A stretch of 64,000 bases of DNA from Bathynomus jamesi (taxonomy: Eukaryota > Arthropoda > Malacostraca > Isopoda > Cirolanidae). The notes under the pieces were generated by a model. It made no database searches. It was not told the DNA's origin and worked only from the letters and a program-made list of their open reading frames with translations. Position numbers and translations under genes: made by a program. The stretch spans positions 176,216 to 240,215 of the forward strand of contig JAJOZX010007511.1 of the NCBI GenBank assembly GCA_023014485.1, in the 5' to 3' direction. Below, in pieces: positions 42,420-54,430 of this stretch. How positions within the stretch are numbered: the stretch's first letter is position 1; each line of letters starts with the position of its first letter.

Positions 42420-44790
42420 TGGGTTGGGGATGGTAGACCAGGGGGATGAGTAAGGTTCGTTTGCTGGATAGGCGGTTGGAGGGGTATGGACTTAGAATTG
42501 ATGAGCAGAAGGGAATGGGTGAGGAAGAGGAAAATCGTTTCCGCCGAGAAGTGGGGGCCTTCGGCGAGTATGGATTGTAACCGCTCGGGTATGGAAATAC
42601 TGGACAAGAGAGGGAAACACCTGCGACGAAGAGCGGACAGGTTCGGGCATTCGACCAGGAGGTGTACAATGGTAATAGGAGCATGGCAGGTAGGGCAGAG
42701 CAGGGCTGGCGATTTAGACATAAGGTGATCATGTGTAATGCGTCTGTGTCCTAGGCGGAGACGGGATAAAATCACTTCTTTATGGCAGGACCGGTGCAAT
42801 GAGGAGACTCGGTATCCTAATTGCGGTTTGATCTTGTGGAGTTTGTTGTGTGTGGCCTGGTCCCATTCCCGTTGCCAGATGGAGCGGAAGTGGAAGCGGA
42901 GAGTCGGAGTCGGGAAGAAATCGGAGAAAGGTAGGGGCCGGGAGGAGGCCGGCAGTAAGTAGGCCATCTTTGCCGTGCAGTCTGCCGCCTCGTTACCCTG
43001 GATGCCAACATGTGCTGGGACCCGGCAGAAGGCGATTGTCTTGTGTCGGAAAGTTGTTAAAAAGTGGAAGGTTTGCTGGATGGTGCGGAAGAGCGGGTGG
43101 GGAGAGTTAAATCTCTCGAGGGAGAGAAGTGCGCTTTAGGAGTCTGAATAAATAACAAAGGAGCTGGCAGGGTGGGTGCGCACAATGTCGAGGGCCTCCA
43201 TAATCGCGAAGAGTTCTGTTGAGAAAACCGAGGCCTCGCGGGGCAGGCTGACGCCTCGCGAAAGCGGTTGGGTCAGTATCACCGCTGCGGCGGCCGTACC
43301 AGCCTCCGAGCGGGAACCATCTGTATAAATGGTGACAGTTTCCGGGTGTTGGTTTGCGTGTTCTGGGAAGAGTGACCTGTATACCGTAGGAATCGTGATA
43401 GTCTTTGGTAGGGCACACAGATCCCTGCAAAACTTGATAGGGGTGAGGAGCCTGGGAGGGTTGATGTTGTACGAGATGGGGATAACTGAGGGGACGGTTA
43501 TGTTGGAAAGGTCCAGGAAAGAGTGGACCGCTTCAGTGAAGTGCCAGCTTCGTCCCTGTGGTGGGAGTTCAGAAATCGCCGTGCTAGAAGCGAAGAGGAT
43601 AGTCTCTGCGCACGAAGGTATGTCCTCATGAGGAGCAAACCCCGTCGCAGGGCGAGAGGGAGGTAATTGCATTCCGCTTGGAGAATGGGGAAGAGCGGAA
43701 GGCACCGGTGGTGAGGCGGGGAGGCCTGTATTCAGTACCGGGTCCAAGATACGGAGGCAGGCGTTGGAGACTGAGCCGTATACGACACTGACATAGTCCA
43801 TCTTCGACTGGACCATGGAAGTGTAAAGGCGAAGGAAAGAGCGTCAGTCTGCGCCCCATTTGGTGTGGGAGAGGTGATCTAGGAGAGAGAGGGGACGTTG
43901 GGTGGATTGCTTCAGGTGTTTGAGATGGGGAACCCAGTTGAGCCGTCGGTCCAGAATCATGCCCAGAAATCGCGTTGAGGGTACAACCTCAAGAGGATCG
44001 CCGTATAACGTAACAGAGGGGACGGGAAGGGTTGCGGGTCTTCTTCTGCTGAAGAGCATACACCAGTTAGCTTTGGCAATAATCCATTTTTCAGGTACAC
44101 GAACTGTCTGGTCGGGCCAATTTAGCGTGAGTTGAACCGGGAAATGGTCACTACCATAGTCCTCTTGAAGGACTTGCCATGTGAAATCTAGGAGGGCATC
44201 GGTCGAGACGAATGACAGGTCTATACAGGATGGAGTGCAAGTGGTGGCATGGTAGAATGTAGGAGAGCCATCACTGAGGCACTCGAAGGAGAGTTCGGTC
44301 ATGATAGTAATCAGTTTCGGGGCTATATAGGTGGAGTGTGTGTTTCCTCACAATGGGTGGCGACTATTGAAATCGCCCAGTAATAGAAAAGGTATGGGGA
44401 GTTGTTTTACCACCTCCACAAGGTCATCGCGGGAGACTTGAGTATGGGGGAGGGAGGTATATTGAAGAGACGGTGTACTGTCTATCCAGGGAAAGCCGGG
44501 TAGCAGTCACCTGTATCGAGGATCGGATAGAGAGATTGTGGAAGGGGACTGCGTGGTGTATGAGAATGGTAGCCCCCCTCCACTTCGAGTGCAGGTAGGA
44601 GACGGGGTGGTGATATAGGAATATCCAGTAGGGCATGGCATGGGCCTTGTCCCCAGGATTAGCTCCTGGAGACAGACACACACACTGGACGGGAAGAGGC
44701 AATCAAGGAATTAAGACCTTCGTAGTTCGCAAATATTCCTCTGCATTTCCAGTGTTCTATTATAGTTTTCGGGGGGTCCATTATTCGATG
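42420..44790 (-). pseudogene. J3 copy E ORF2: endonuclease, deleted RT, RNase H, Cys/His tail
   Basis: On -: EHWKCRGIFANYE (endonuclease start), LLLGDFNSRHPLWG, a catalytic-type YGSDHFPVQLTL, then WIIAKANWC. The text jumps directly to SRRRPATLPVPSVTLYGDPLEVVPS, so the catalytic RT is gone. After the thumb (RRLNWVPHLKHLKQST, SKMDYVSVVYGS) comes RNase H: TIYTDGSRSEAG, FSTELFAIMEALDIV, SSFVIYSDS then TAA, and in the same frame HVGIQGNEAAD. The tail has CPTCHAPITIVHLLVECPNLS, a zinc motif known in I/R1-like ORF2s. The same TAA occurs in copy F. Confidence 0.8.
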
Positions 44791-44877
44791 ATAGGGGACG
44801 GGTAAAGGTATAGGTGCTAGGGGGTTGGGGTGTGAAGGGAGATCTGGGGTTCGCGAAGGCGAAGGATGGCTCAGGGG

Positions 44878-45180
44878 CAGGGCTGCCGAGAGGGCGGGGA
44901 AGCCGGGTTAAATCCCCGGGGCTCGGACCTCTATGGGGCCCGGAAAGAAGGGGGGGATAAAATCTAAAAAATATTAATAAAGCAATTGATTAAATAACAG
45001 AGAGGAAATATAATTAATGAACATACATTTTATAGAGATTATCATACTGTATGTTTTGAATAGTGACTTGGACATATAATCAGTTTGCTTGTTATGTACA
45101 CAAAAAACATTCATAATAAAATACTGAGTAAACAGGGGGGCCCATATACCGACCCTTCCCCGGAGCCCGTGGCAGCTATC
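44878..45180. mobile_element. Small hAT-like insert in J3 copy E
   Basis: The end cagggctgccgagagggcgg and, reversed from 45180, gatagctgccacgggctccg share GCTGCC and CGGGGAAG blocks. The interior is AT-rich. No matching 8-bp TSD was found, so boundaries are approximate. Confidence 0.5.
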
Positions 45181-46560
45181 TCCCGTTCACCAGAGAAGGA
45201 ATCGGTCGGCCAGTCGACCTCAGCGGAGATTGCGGGGTCGAGTCGGCCGAGCGAGACTGGAGGCGTGGACCACGGCAGCTAGGGGAACGTCGTGGGCTCA
45301 GAGAGTGAGGGGTTTCTTGGTGGGCTTCTGTATTTGGGCCAGGAGGGGACGCTTTATTTTCCATAGTGGCACCTCCCCGCCTGTCTGGGGCCTCACGGCG
45401 GGCCCTGGGTGGCGATAAGGGGTACCAGAAGGATTGGGCAGGTGGGAGTGAGGACGCGCTCAGGGTGGCTGACAAGGAGGGGGCTGGGGTGTTTGGGGGG
45501 GGCCAGGTACTGTGGGGGTGGAAGGAGATGAACCAGTGTTCTCGTGGAGGGGTGGAAAAATGGCACCAGGAGGCAAGGGCAGATCCATAAGACGCATGTG
45601 CGCGGCCGAGCTCCCCTTGGCCACACCATGTAGTTGCGCCAGTGCCACATCCACTGCATCCTTGGGGGAGAGGATATTGTCCAGACTGGATCTCGTCGTG
45701 GGAGGCGGGTCATGTAACTCGGCTACTATTGTCAGAGTCTATGGAGGTAGATTGGAGGGACTTCTGCGGTAGGGTGATATGGTCTTCGTAGATGAACTAC
45801 GGGGTGTAAGGGTCCGAGCCGTCTTCTTAGATCTGGGAAAGGAGGGAGAGGCCTGTTGAAAGTACGGAGAGTCTGGCGACTCGCTCCGGCGCCTCCGCCT
45901 CGTCGGCTTTACCCGGGCGTTAGGTTCGGGTGTGTGCAGAGAGTGCTGGGAGGGCAGGGTTGGAGGTGGACGGGGCGCGGGTGTCCTGGCCCCAGATTCC
46001 TGGGGAATCTTTAGCAGGTGAAGTGCGTGAAGAGGAGAGATGGTGGGGAGACAGGAGGTCGTCGGATCCAGCGAGGACTCCCTTTGGGAGGGATGGGAAG
46101 CAGTGGTCGAAGGGAGTTTGAGCGGCAGACCAGGGCGGCATGCCGAGAGGACAGAGCCAAGGGCAGCGGCGTAAGAAACCCCCGAGTTCACCTCTCGACT
46201 CCACACCCTGTCTCGCGCCTCTCGGAGGCTAACGAAGTCCGCTACCTGCAGGCCTCGGACCTCCTTCTCGAACTTGAAGAAAAGGCATTCGCGGGATGAA
46301 GAGGGGTGTGCGCCTTCGCAATTGGAGTATTTTGGTGTGTTGAGGCACTTGTCTGGGTGAGCGATTTCTCCGCAACGAACACACAGTTGGTGCGGTTATC
46401 GGCAAACTGAACTGACGTGTCCGAACTTGTTGCATTTACAGCAACGGGTCGGGTCTGGGATGTATAGGCGGACAGTGAACTCGTACGACGTGCGGTCTCC
46501 TATACCCCATACAATACGGTCGGGAGGGACTAAGGTGTTGAAGGTAAGAAGTAGGCCCTT
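45181..46560 (-). pseudogene. J3 copy E ORF1, knuckle-bearing, partial
   Basis: On -: LLLTFNTLVPPDRIVWGIGD, TSYEFTVRLYIPDPTRC, then knuckles CCKCNKFGHVSSVC, CVRCGEIAHPDKC and CSNCEGAHPSSSREC. These are followed by FVSLREARDRVWSREVN and a Ser/Pro/Thr-rich tail that loses frame near 45800-45700. An in-frame stop follows the first knuckle. The N-terminus is missing at 46560. Same protein type as J1 and J2 ORF1. Confidence 0.75.
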
Positions 46561-48274
46561 CTAGATTTCACATGGCAAGTCCTTCAAGAGGACTACGGTA
46601 GTAGGGTGTGTCAATTTTAGTAAAGTCAACAATTCAAAAACTACTAATGCTCAAATGATGTCATATTATCTAGCAAACTTAGAAATATCTTTAGTGTTGT
46701 TTAAAAAAGCCATTTACCTACTTATATTTGACCATAAAGGTTTGAAATATAACCTAAATATGACTGTAGCATTGTATATCAATGTGTCATTGATATGTGT
46801 GGTCAACTTTGGTTATTTTTGGTGTGCAGTATGGTTTCTAATTTTCACATAGTCACAAATGCTGGAGTTTTGATTGTGAATGCGTGTTTTCCCTCTTTTT
46901 TGACAATTTTGATTACTTCGTAATGTAAATATTGTTTAATTCAAATTATTCGAAATGTTGTGTTACCCAAACTTTCTGTATATTTTGATATGATACATAT
47001 ATGAAATTGTCATCACTTTGAATAATTAAGTCTTGTACCTATAACAACACAACCTTTTATCTGAGCTTATAGGAAGATATTAAGAATTTCAATTAACTTA
47101 ATTTTATGTAATCATAATCAGTAGGCCTATCCAAATTTCAATGACATTTCTTTTGTTCACAGGTCCACAGGATGAGTCAGAAAGAAATCAGAACCCGAAG
47201 CAAATGAAGTTGTCACCTAAGTTATTTGGTGGAGACTGGGAGGGAACTTCCCCCTGCTGAGCTGCCCACAGCCAGAGATCTGATGAGGTATGGTTTGTTG
47301 AGGAGAGAGATGAGTGAGGAAGACAGGAGGAATTACCCAGTTAATAACCTGATTAACAACGGCATTGTTCCAGGGCTACTGGCTCAGTGGAGAAAGGCCA
47401 ACGCTCTATTCACAGGACCTGTAATCAACACTGAGGTTAGGATCAGGGCTAAAGTGAAGGCACTGTGGGATGAGGCAGTGAAGGTGTCCATTGGCAATGT
47501 GAAGCTAGAGGTCAAAGATAGGTTCATGATGAAACTTGACAAATTGGTGGACATCCTGACCTGTCACTGTGTGATCAGGAGCTGCAGTGAGCTTGGGTGC
47601 AACTCTCTTTGCATCAGTGAGGTTCACATTGACTGCAGCTGCAGGAGCGAGCAGAATATACCAGTGCAGGAGCTTGCCTTCATTAAAGGTCAGAGAGAAA
47701 AGGTGGGAAGTGTGGGGGCACACCAGATGGGTCTAGCTGATCACCCTGAGACCAGGAGACAGGAAGCAGTGCTGCAGAGACAGGAGCAGAGAAGGAAGGC
47801 TGAGGGAGGAGAAGAGGGGAGGAAGGCAGAGGAGTCAGCCAAAAAGAAGAGGAGTTGAGGGAGAAGTCACTGCTGGAGATGGAGTTGGAGGAGACTGGAG
47901 ATATACTGGAGGAGACAGGGAGGAGAGAGGAGGACGAAGACCTCATACCAGAGGCTGCGACAACTTCTTCCTTGCCTGTGGTTAAGAAGAAGAAATACAA
48001 CACTGAAGATATCACCAACATAGCTCTGGCTAGCTTCAGACATCACACTGGGCTGAGAGAGACTGCAGAGATTGCCACTGCTGCTGGATTGATTATCACA
48101 GAGTTTGACACAGCACTAGTGATTGACCACAAGGTGGAGAGGGCTCAGGAGAGACTGACTAAGGAGCTGGTCAAGACGTTTGATGAAGAGATTAGGGAAA
48201 ATGGCATCACCTGTATCTTCTTTGATGGGAAAAGAGATGACACCAAAGTGATAATGGAAGCTGAGGGCAGTGAC

Positions 48275-48639
48275 CAGTAGCGGATTATAATGGGGGCAAA
48301 GGGGGCATTTGCCCCCGGCCCCAGATGCTGACCGGCCCAAAGACGCTGACCGACTCCAAGAAACTATGTCGCTGGTCGACCGTGAGGAAGAAAAAAAATT
48401 CTAGATTCCGCTTCGACAAAACCTAGTTTAGTATCCCATTTATGTGAACAAAGTATACATTTTCTGTAATCACATCTTTGTTTTTGTTTCGTTTTCTGTT
48501 GATCGATCCCAGTCAGCTGATCACATCACTCATGTATGATGTATCAGGTAAAGAATTGTGTTTTTCTAGTGTTTTTCTAGTGACACCTGCCCGAAAATAT
48601 TCATTGCCCCCGGCCCTAACAATGCTTAATCCAGCCCTG
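48275..48639. mobile_element. Small hAT element in N1
   Basis: 365 bp with TSD gcagtgac at 48267-48274 and 48640-48647. Ends are cagtagcggattataatggg and, reversed, cagggctggattaagcattg. Non-coding, with gcccccggccc subterminal repeats. It breaks the N1 reading frame cleanly. Confidence 0.9.
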
Positions 48640-49410
48640 GCAGTGACAGGCGGTTTCCTGGCCTCATTAAAGAAGAACACTTCACAGTGTGCAATGAACC
48701 AGGTGGGAAATATCTGTGGCCTTTTGTACCAGAGGAAGCTGCAGAGGAGAGAAGTCATGCTGAGGTCATTGCTGATCATCTGGTGAACTGGCTAAGAGAG
48801 AGAGGAGCAGACCAGACCCTTTTGGCCATAGGAGGTGACAGTACTAATGTGAATACTGGTGGGAGGGAGGAGTAATGCATTATGTGGAGGCGAAGCTTAG
48901 CAGGAAGTTGGTGTGGATTGTCTGTGACTTGCACACTGAGGGGCTGAGTCTCAGACACCTGGTGACTGCACTGGATGGCAAGACATTGAGCAACAACAAG
49001 TGGTCTGGGCCCCTAAGGAAGATGTTAGCAGTGGCGTACTAAAGGGGGTGCGAGGGGGGCGGTCCGCCCCGGGTGACAACCAGGAGGGGGGTGCCATCGG
49101 GAGAGTTGAAATACCAGTACAAGTTTTCAAACCAAATGAAAAATTCGCCAAAGTAAGAAATTTTTTTTTTAAATGTTCAAACTATTACAACAGCTTAATG
49201 TTAATTTCCACTATAAAATAAATTTTTATTTTTATTGGCAATACAAAATTTACAAACGAAAAATTAAATATTTGAAGAAAATTACATTGAAAGGCGAACG
49301 TTTGTTGACGTTTTAATCATCAGTTTGTTGAGCATAGCCATCTGTCTGCAACTGACATTCCACTGTTAATTTTCATTTTGTCAGTGGCCTAGTTATTTGT
49401 GAGTAATACT

Positions 49411-50162
49411 CAGTGGCGGCTCGTGGCTTTCAGTTATGGGGATGCTGCCTCAGAAATTGCGAACAATTGTCGATTATATATATATATGAGAGAGAGAGAG
49501 AAAGTCGAATAGATAAATAGATAACTACTCACTACTCACTACTCAGTCATAAAAATAAGTAAAATAGTATCATAAAATCAATTATAGGGTACTTACGCTT
49601 AACGGGTAATTTCGAATTTGCCAAAAATTTATTTATAAACAAATTCCATTCTTCTGTTTTTATTCTAAGCGAAAAAATATTCTAAGAAATGAAAGCTATA
49701 TATTGTAAATAATCCAATTATTATATAATTAACTTCAATATCACGACAAAAAATAAATGATAACGAATCATTGATAAATGCAATTCGGAAATTAAATTTC
49801 GAATTAGCAACACAACCCACGTCAAACAAACAAATCGGCACTGCTCTGTCCACAGTACTTTAGATCCTCTTAAACCCGCGATTCTGACTCGCTCTTCGTA
49901 CGTCCGCCACCGAGGTTTCAAGCGTTTCGAACAAAATCTGGAACTGTTAAGTACGCTGTTCCACGGGAAGGCTGAAGCTACTTTCGTGATTCATTCGTTC
50001 GGCATTGAAATAGTTTAAGGAAAAAAGGATATAATCTGATTTAAAAACTCAAAGTTCATTGAAAAAAAAAATCAGAGAGGCTATTTTAAATATTTAAATA
50101 TAAAGATCATAAGATCATGGGGGTGCTGCAGTTCCGCAGTACCTACCGACGAGCTGCCCCTG
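49411..50162. mobile_element. hAT miniature nested in the larger hAT
   Basis: 752 bp. Ends are cagtggcggctcgtgg and, reversed, caggggcagctcgtcgg. The target copies gtaatact (49403-49410) and gtaatgct (50163-50170) match at 7 of 8 bases. Non-coding and AT-rich, with a (GA)n tract near 49488. Confidence 0.82.
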
Positions 50163-50356
50163 GTAATGCTCATAGTTTTCTGCTTTTTTAGGAGTCGTGT
50201 TTGCACTTACCCCCCCCCCCCCCCCCAAATAATAATAACAATAATCACAGACAATTTGTTCAGTTAATGTATTTCAAGTCATAATAGTCCATGTTTGTTA
50301 TGTATGTTCCTGCTTTATACCTTTTGATTTTAAAATTTTGCAGAAAACATCCACTA

Positions 50357-52912
50357 TGAAGCGAAATCGACCCAGTGGATTCCAACAAAGAAAAATGAAG
50401 AAGGCAAGAGAAGAGGTGGCTTAGGCAATGTCCGGATCAATTTTGAAGTATGTGACGCTTCAACATCAAGTGCAATAGGAGAAAGTCCTGAAGATATTTA
50501 GCCTGGTGAATCTGAAGGGCAAATACAAGAGGCATCTTCACAAGAGGATTCAAATGAGAGAGAGCAAGGATTGGAGGATGGCAATTCATCTTCTAAAAGC
50601 AGTGAAACTGATGAAGAGGAAGGAGACGCCAGCAGAAGTCCACACCAACAGGAGGAAGACTGATGAAGAAGAGGAGACGGATAGATTTTCAATTTATTCT
50701 GATGTCGCTGCTTGGCTAATCCCGGTTCCAAATGACTTGAGAGTTGATCTTATTAAGAGGGGAAGTAAACCCTTCCAAAATAGGGATGGACCTTTTAGTG
50801 CAGTTCAAAGACAAGGAGAGAAATCCAAAGAGAAGAGTCGACAGCTGACCACTGCATGGTTCTATAAGGCTCTGCCAAATGGCGAGAAAGTTTTGAGAAC
50901 AGGGATGGTTTACTCTCCATCAAAAGAAAGTTTGTTTTGTTTTGGCTGCAGACTGTTTGCTCTTGATGACAAAGGAATTGGAACATCCAGCTTTGTCACT
51001 GAGTTTCAAGCATGGTGGAGCTAAACCCAAAGGTGTCTGACCATGAGGCTTCTGAGCAGCATCTCTCATGCCTGGAGAAATGGAAGACCTTGGGAGCAGG
51101 GTTGAAGCTTCAAAAAACCATTGATCAAGTTCATCAAACAACAATGGATAAGGAGAGAAAGAAATGGAGGGATATTTTACATCGCCTCTTGGACGTAACC
51201 TTGTTTCTGGCTCACCAGAATCTTCCTTTTAGTGGTCACAAAGAGGACATGTCATCAGCAAACAAAGGAAACTTCATGGAATTGGTAGAGTTGCTGTCAA
51301 GTTATGATTCAGTTTTGAAAGAACGTTTTGTAAGGATTAAGCATTCTATTCCATCTGGGAGGAGAGTGGCTTCGTATTTATCTCCAAAGCTTCAGAATGA
51401 GTTCATTTGCCTTTTGGGGAATTACGTCAAAGAGAAAATAGTGGCTGATATCAAAAAAGCAAAGTATTTTGGGATTCTTTTTGACAGCACCCCTGATGTG
51501 TCCCACACTGATCAGATGTGTGAAGTGATCAGATACGTCCATATTGAATGTGACAAAGTTGAAGTAAAAGAATCATTCTTGGGCTTTTTCTCTATTGCCG
51601 GAAAGACTGCTGCTGAGCTCACAGGAGATATCCTGAGACATCTGGAGAGAGATGGGATATGACAACGCCGCAACTATGGCTGGGATTCATGGTGGTGTTC
51701 GGTCAAAGATCAGAGAGATTAATCCCAAGGCTTTGTTTGTGACTTGTGCAAATCATTCTCTGAACCTTTGCGGAGTGCACTCATTTGGAAGCGTTTCTTC
51801 ATGTGCGACTTTTTTTTTAACCTTGAAGAGTCTATTCCTTCTTTTCAGTCTCAACTCATCGATGGGAAGTGTTGATGGAGAATGTAGGCATGACAGTCAA
51901 AAGACTTTCCCAGACAAGATGGAGTGCTCATTATGACGCTGTGAAACCAGTGAAGGTAAATTTTGAAAAGCTGACCTCAACCCTTGAAGTACTTTGCGAT
52001 CCCAAAGAAAATGTGGACACAATAGAATCAGCTCAGATTTTGCTGTCTGCTGTATGTGATTTCTCTTTTTTGAGTTACCTTTCTTTCTGGTGTGAAGACC
52101 TGGAAGAAATTAATCTCACACAAAAGTATTTGCAAACAGAGGGAATCAGCCATGAAAACTGCATTGTGAAGCTCCAAGCTCTAAAACTGTTTCTTGAAGA
52201 TCAGCGCAATGAAATTGTGGAGAGGGCCATTCATTATGCAACTACAAAGTGTGAGGAAATGGACAGTTCTATGGAGAGAAGAGGGGGAGTAAAGCTCCGA
52301 AAAAGGATGCCAGGAGAGTTGGCAAAGGATGCTGGTCTCACATTGCCAGAGGAAGTAAAAAAGGCTATGTTTGAATGTCTTGATCGCTTTCATCAATAAT
52401 TGGAGACTCGTTCTAAGGAAATGGATCAAATTCTGTCAATCTTCGCTGTTATTCAGCCAAACACTTTGGTTGTTGCAACAGAAGAAGAACTTCGGAAGTA
52501 TATTCCAAATTTGACTCAGATTTTCTGATGAATTCTCTGATGAAGATATCAGCGTGGAAATTGGACGACTTCGGAGGCATTTGGAAGCTGCCAAAATCAG
52601 CGCTGAAGAGGCAAAGAAATGGACATCATTGCAGTTTCTAGAGTTTATTATGAAATGGGATTTTTATGAGTCTTTGCCAAGCTTGTCACTGTGTTTGAGA
52701 TTCTTTTTGACTGTCTGTGTGTCTATTGTTTCATGTGAAAGAGGTTTTTCCAAATTGAAATTAATAAAAAATTTCTTTCGCTCGACCATGAGTCAGACAA
52801 GATCGACAAATCTGGCTTTACTTTCAATTGAACATGAATATGCAAAGAAGGTGAATTTTGATGAGGTCATTGATCAATTTGCAGAAATTAAGGCTCGAAA
52901 GCAGAGACTGTG
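50357..52912 (+). pseudogene. hAT transposase (ZMYM1/DUF4371-like), broken in five places
   Basis: ATG 50357 (MKRNRPSGFQQRKMKK) is followed by open pieces 50506-51024, 51012-51662, 51652-51936, 51869-52399 and 52554-52912. TTF-type finger blocks are TTAWFYKALPNGEKV and LFCFGCRLF. Catalytic blocks are KKAKYFGILFDSTPDVSHTD (first Asp), GYDNAATMAGIHGGV (second Asp), CANHSLNLCG and QTRWSAHYDAV. The C-terminus is SCERGFSKLKLIKNFFRST then EYAKKVNFDEVIDQF. All domains are present in order, so the damage is frameshifts and stops rather than loss. Confidence 0.85.
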
Positions 52913-52986
52913 AATCCTCTCTATTTATCTTTGAAGAATAGGCTGAGGCTCAACCTATTCTTCAAAGGTAAATAGAGAGGATTCAC
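52910..52986. repeat. Near-perfect 33-bp-arm inverted repeat
   Basis: Arms 52910-52942 and 52954-52986 pair at 32 of 33 positions around an 11-nt loop. The left arm overlaps the transposase stop codon. A second short palindrome (cgctcagccgctgagcg) follows immediately. Confidence 0.95.
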
Positions 52987-54430
52987 GCTCAGCCGCTGAG
53001 CGTTGAGACTGAATTTCCTGTTTTTTGTATAAAATAAAATGCAGTATTACCTGTTCACTGAATTTTTAATGTCCTGCATTTTTCTTATTTCCAATTTGCT
53101 TATGACAGTACTGTACTGTTTAAAAATCTACTTGCAAACATAATATATTTTTCTGTGTTTAAATTTTAAAATTATTTATGGGGGGTGCCAAAGGAAGGAT
53201 CCGCCCCGGGTGCCAAATACTTTAGGTACGCCCCTGGATGTTAGAAACTGCCACTGAGCTGGAGATCAACCCAAACTTCACGAGGATCGCTGTTGGTCCT
53301 TCCCTACCCCATCTCAGTCAGGAGGTAGTCAAGGACCTCAGCACAGACCAATCATATGGCTATAGAATCATCACTGCCGTCAGATCGGGAAAGGTACCTC
53401 AGAGTCAATCTCTCCTGGAGATTGGGCCAGTCTGTCACAGTAGCTGGGTCACCACGGCTCTAAGGTTCTGCAGATTGTGGATTTCCAAACATGGGCTGAA
53501 GGGTAGGAACCTAAAGAATCTGAGGATAATTGTGGAATTCATAGTGGGAGTCTACATGCCAAACTGGTTCAACATCAAGTTAAATCACAGCTGGGTGGAG
53601 GGTCTCAGGCATGTACTGTACCAGCTGGAGCTGCTCAGAAATAAGAAGAGGGAGGTGATAGGAATAGTGATGCCTACATTGAAGAGATCAGCCTGGTATG
53701 CACACTCTGAGGCTGTGCTCCAGGCCATGCTGTGCAGTGAGGTAGAGGAGGAGAGGAGGGAGCAGTGAAAGAAGATACTGGAAATCAGAGGTGAAGGAGA
53801 TGAGGACACACAAGTAGGAGACTGCAGTGTCAGACCCAGGAAGACTCCTGACATCATCCCAGATGCCACCAAACTCTCGGAGCTTATTGACTGGAACTCT
53901 GGCGTTACTGAGTCTCCTCTGACCTGCTCCCTCACCACTGCTGCAATGAAGGAGTTTCTGGATAGACCAATGGAAGTTCCTGCATGGCCCTCACACACAC
54001 AGTCAGTAGAGAGCTGTGTAAGGATGACAACTGAAACAGCACAACATGTTTACTCACAAGAGAGGAGGGAGGCGTACATCAGTGGCCAGTAGGGAGCTCA
54101 TGTCCAGGAACAAGAGCAAGGCAGACATGGCATCCTTGACAAAGTTCAAGAAACCTATCTATATTTTTAAGTTTTAATATTGAAATACAATAAAAATGTC
54201 TTTAATTGTATGTAATGTATGTAAAATGTAGTTATATACAATAAAAAAAATACTTGCAAAAATTGCTGATTTTTCGTAAACTTCAACTTCAAATATAAGT
54301 AGCTAGGAGTGGTCAAATCTGGATTTTAAAGCCATATTTCGATTTAACACATAAAAATGCATCATTTGGTCACTAGCAGTCTTTGAAAATCTAAAGATTT
54401 CGCTTTGCTCCCTAAAATTGACACACCCTA

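Larger units (their letters stand above)
42328..46560 (-). mobile_element. Non-LTR retrotransposon J3, copy E (I/Jockey-type)
   Basis: Read on - from 46560 to 42328: partial ORF1 with knuckles, endonuclease, RT remnant, RNase H, a C-terminal Cys/His domain, and a 3' end in an A-rich tail (aaataaaggaaggaaaaaaa). It is 5'-truncated at 46560, where an inverted copy F begins. RT motifs are deleted. A small hAT-like insert lies at 44878-45180. Confidence 0.8.
49029..53236 (+). mobile_element. hAT element (ZMYM1-like) in N1
   Basis: 4,208 bp, TSD gatgttag at 49021-49028 and 53237-53244. Ends are cagtggcgtactaaag and, reversed, caggggcgtacctaaag. GC-rich gtccgccccggg boxes lie near both ends. It carries a broken transposase (50357-52912), a nested miniature (49411-50162) and a strong hairpin after the stop codon. 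Confidence 0.92.
47161..54175 (+). pseudogene. N1 transposase-like gene, interrupted by two hATs
   Basis: An acceptor-like ttttgttcacag lies before 47161. Open pieces are 47226-47858 (RDLMRYGLLRREMSEEDRR, ending in a KKKR-rich segment), 47855-48274 and 48648-49028, and after the large hAT 53237-53768 and onward to about 54175. Blocks are GITCIFFDGKRDDTKVI (first Asp), LLAIGGDSTNVNTG (second Asp), LVWIVCDLHTEGLSLRHLV, LSTDQSYGYRIITAV, SSWVTTALRFCRLW, and FIVGVYMPNWFNIKLNHSW. The order Asp, Asp, C/H-x-LH, W-T-T parallels hAT transposases, but sequence and TSD differ. Several single-base shifts are present. Confidence 0.7.
46602..54430 (+). mobile_element. Element N1: unclassified DNA transposon with 9-bp TSD
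   Basis: Perfect 19-bp ends TAGGGTGTGTCAATTTTAG at 46602-46620 and, inverted, at 54412-54430. The 9-bp target copy ctacggtag lies at 46593-46601 and 54431-54439 and is itself a near-perfect palindrome. Two later hAT insertions (48275-48639 and 49029-53236, each with 8-bp TSDs) account for 4.6 kb, so the original length was about 3,240 bp. It encodes a broken protein on + that shares a distinct block set with N2. I do not recognise it as a named superfamily. Confidence 0.85.

Noticed and set aside
45085..46299. Several plus-strand ORFs opposite J3 ORF1
   Set aside because: Antisense of the Pro/Ser-rich ORF1 tail; the knuckles read only on minus.
50357..52912. ZMYM1-like host gene
   Set aside because: Bounded by hAT ends with an exact 8-bp TSD and broken by frameshifts; a transposase relic.
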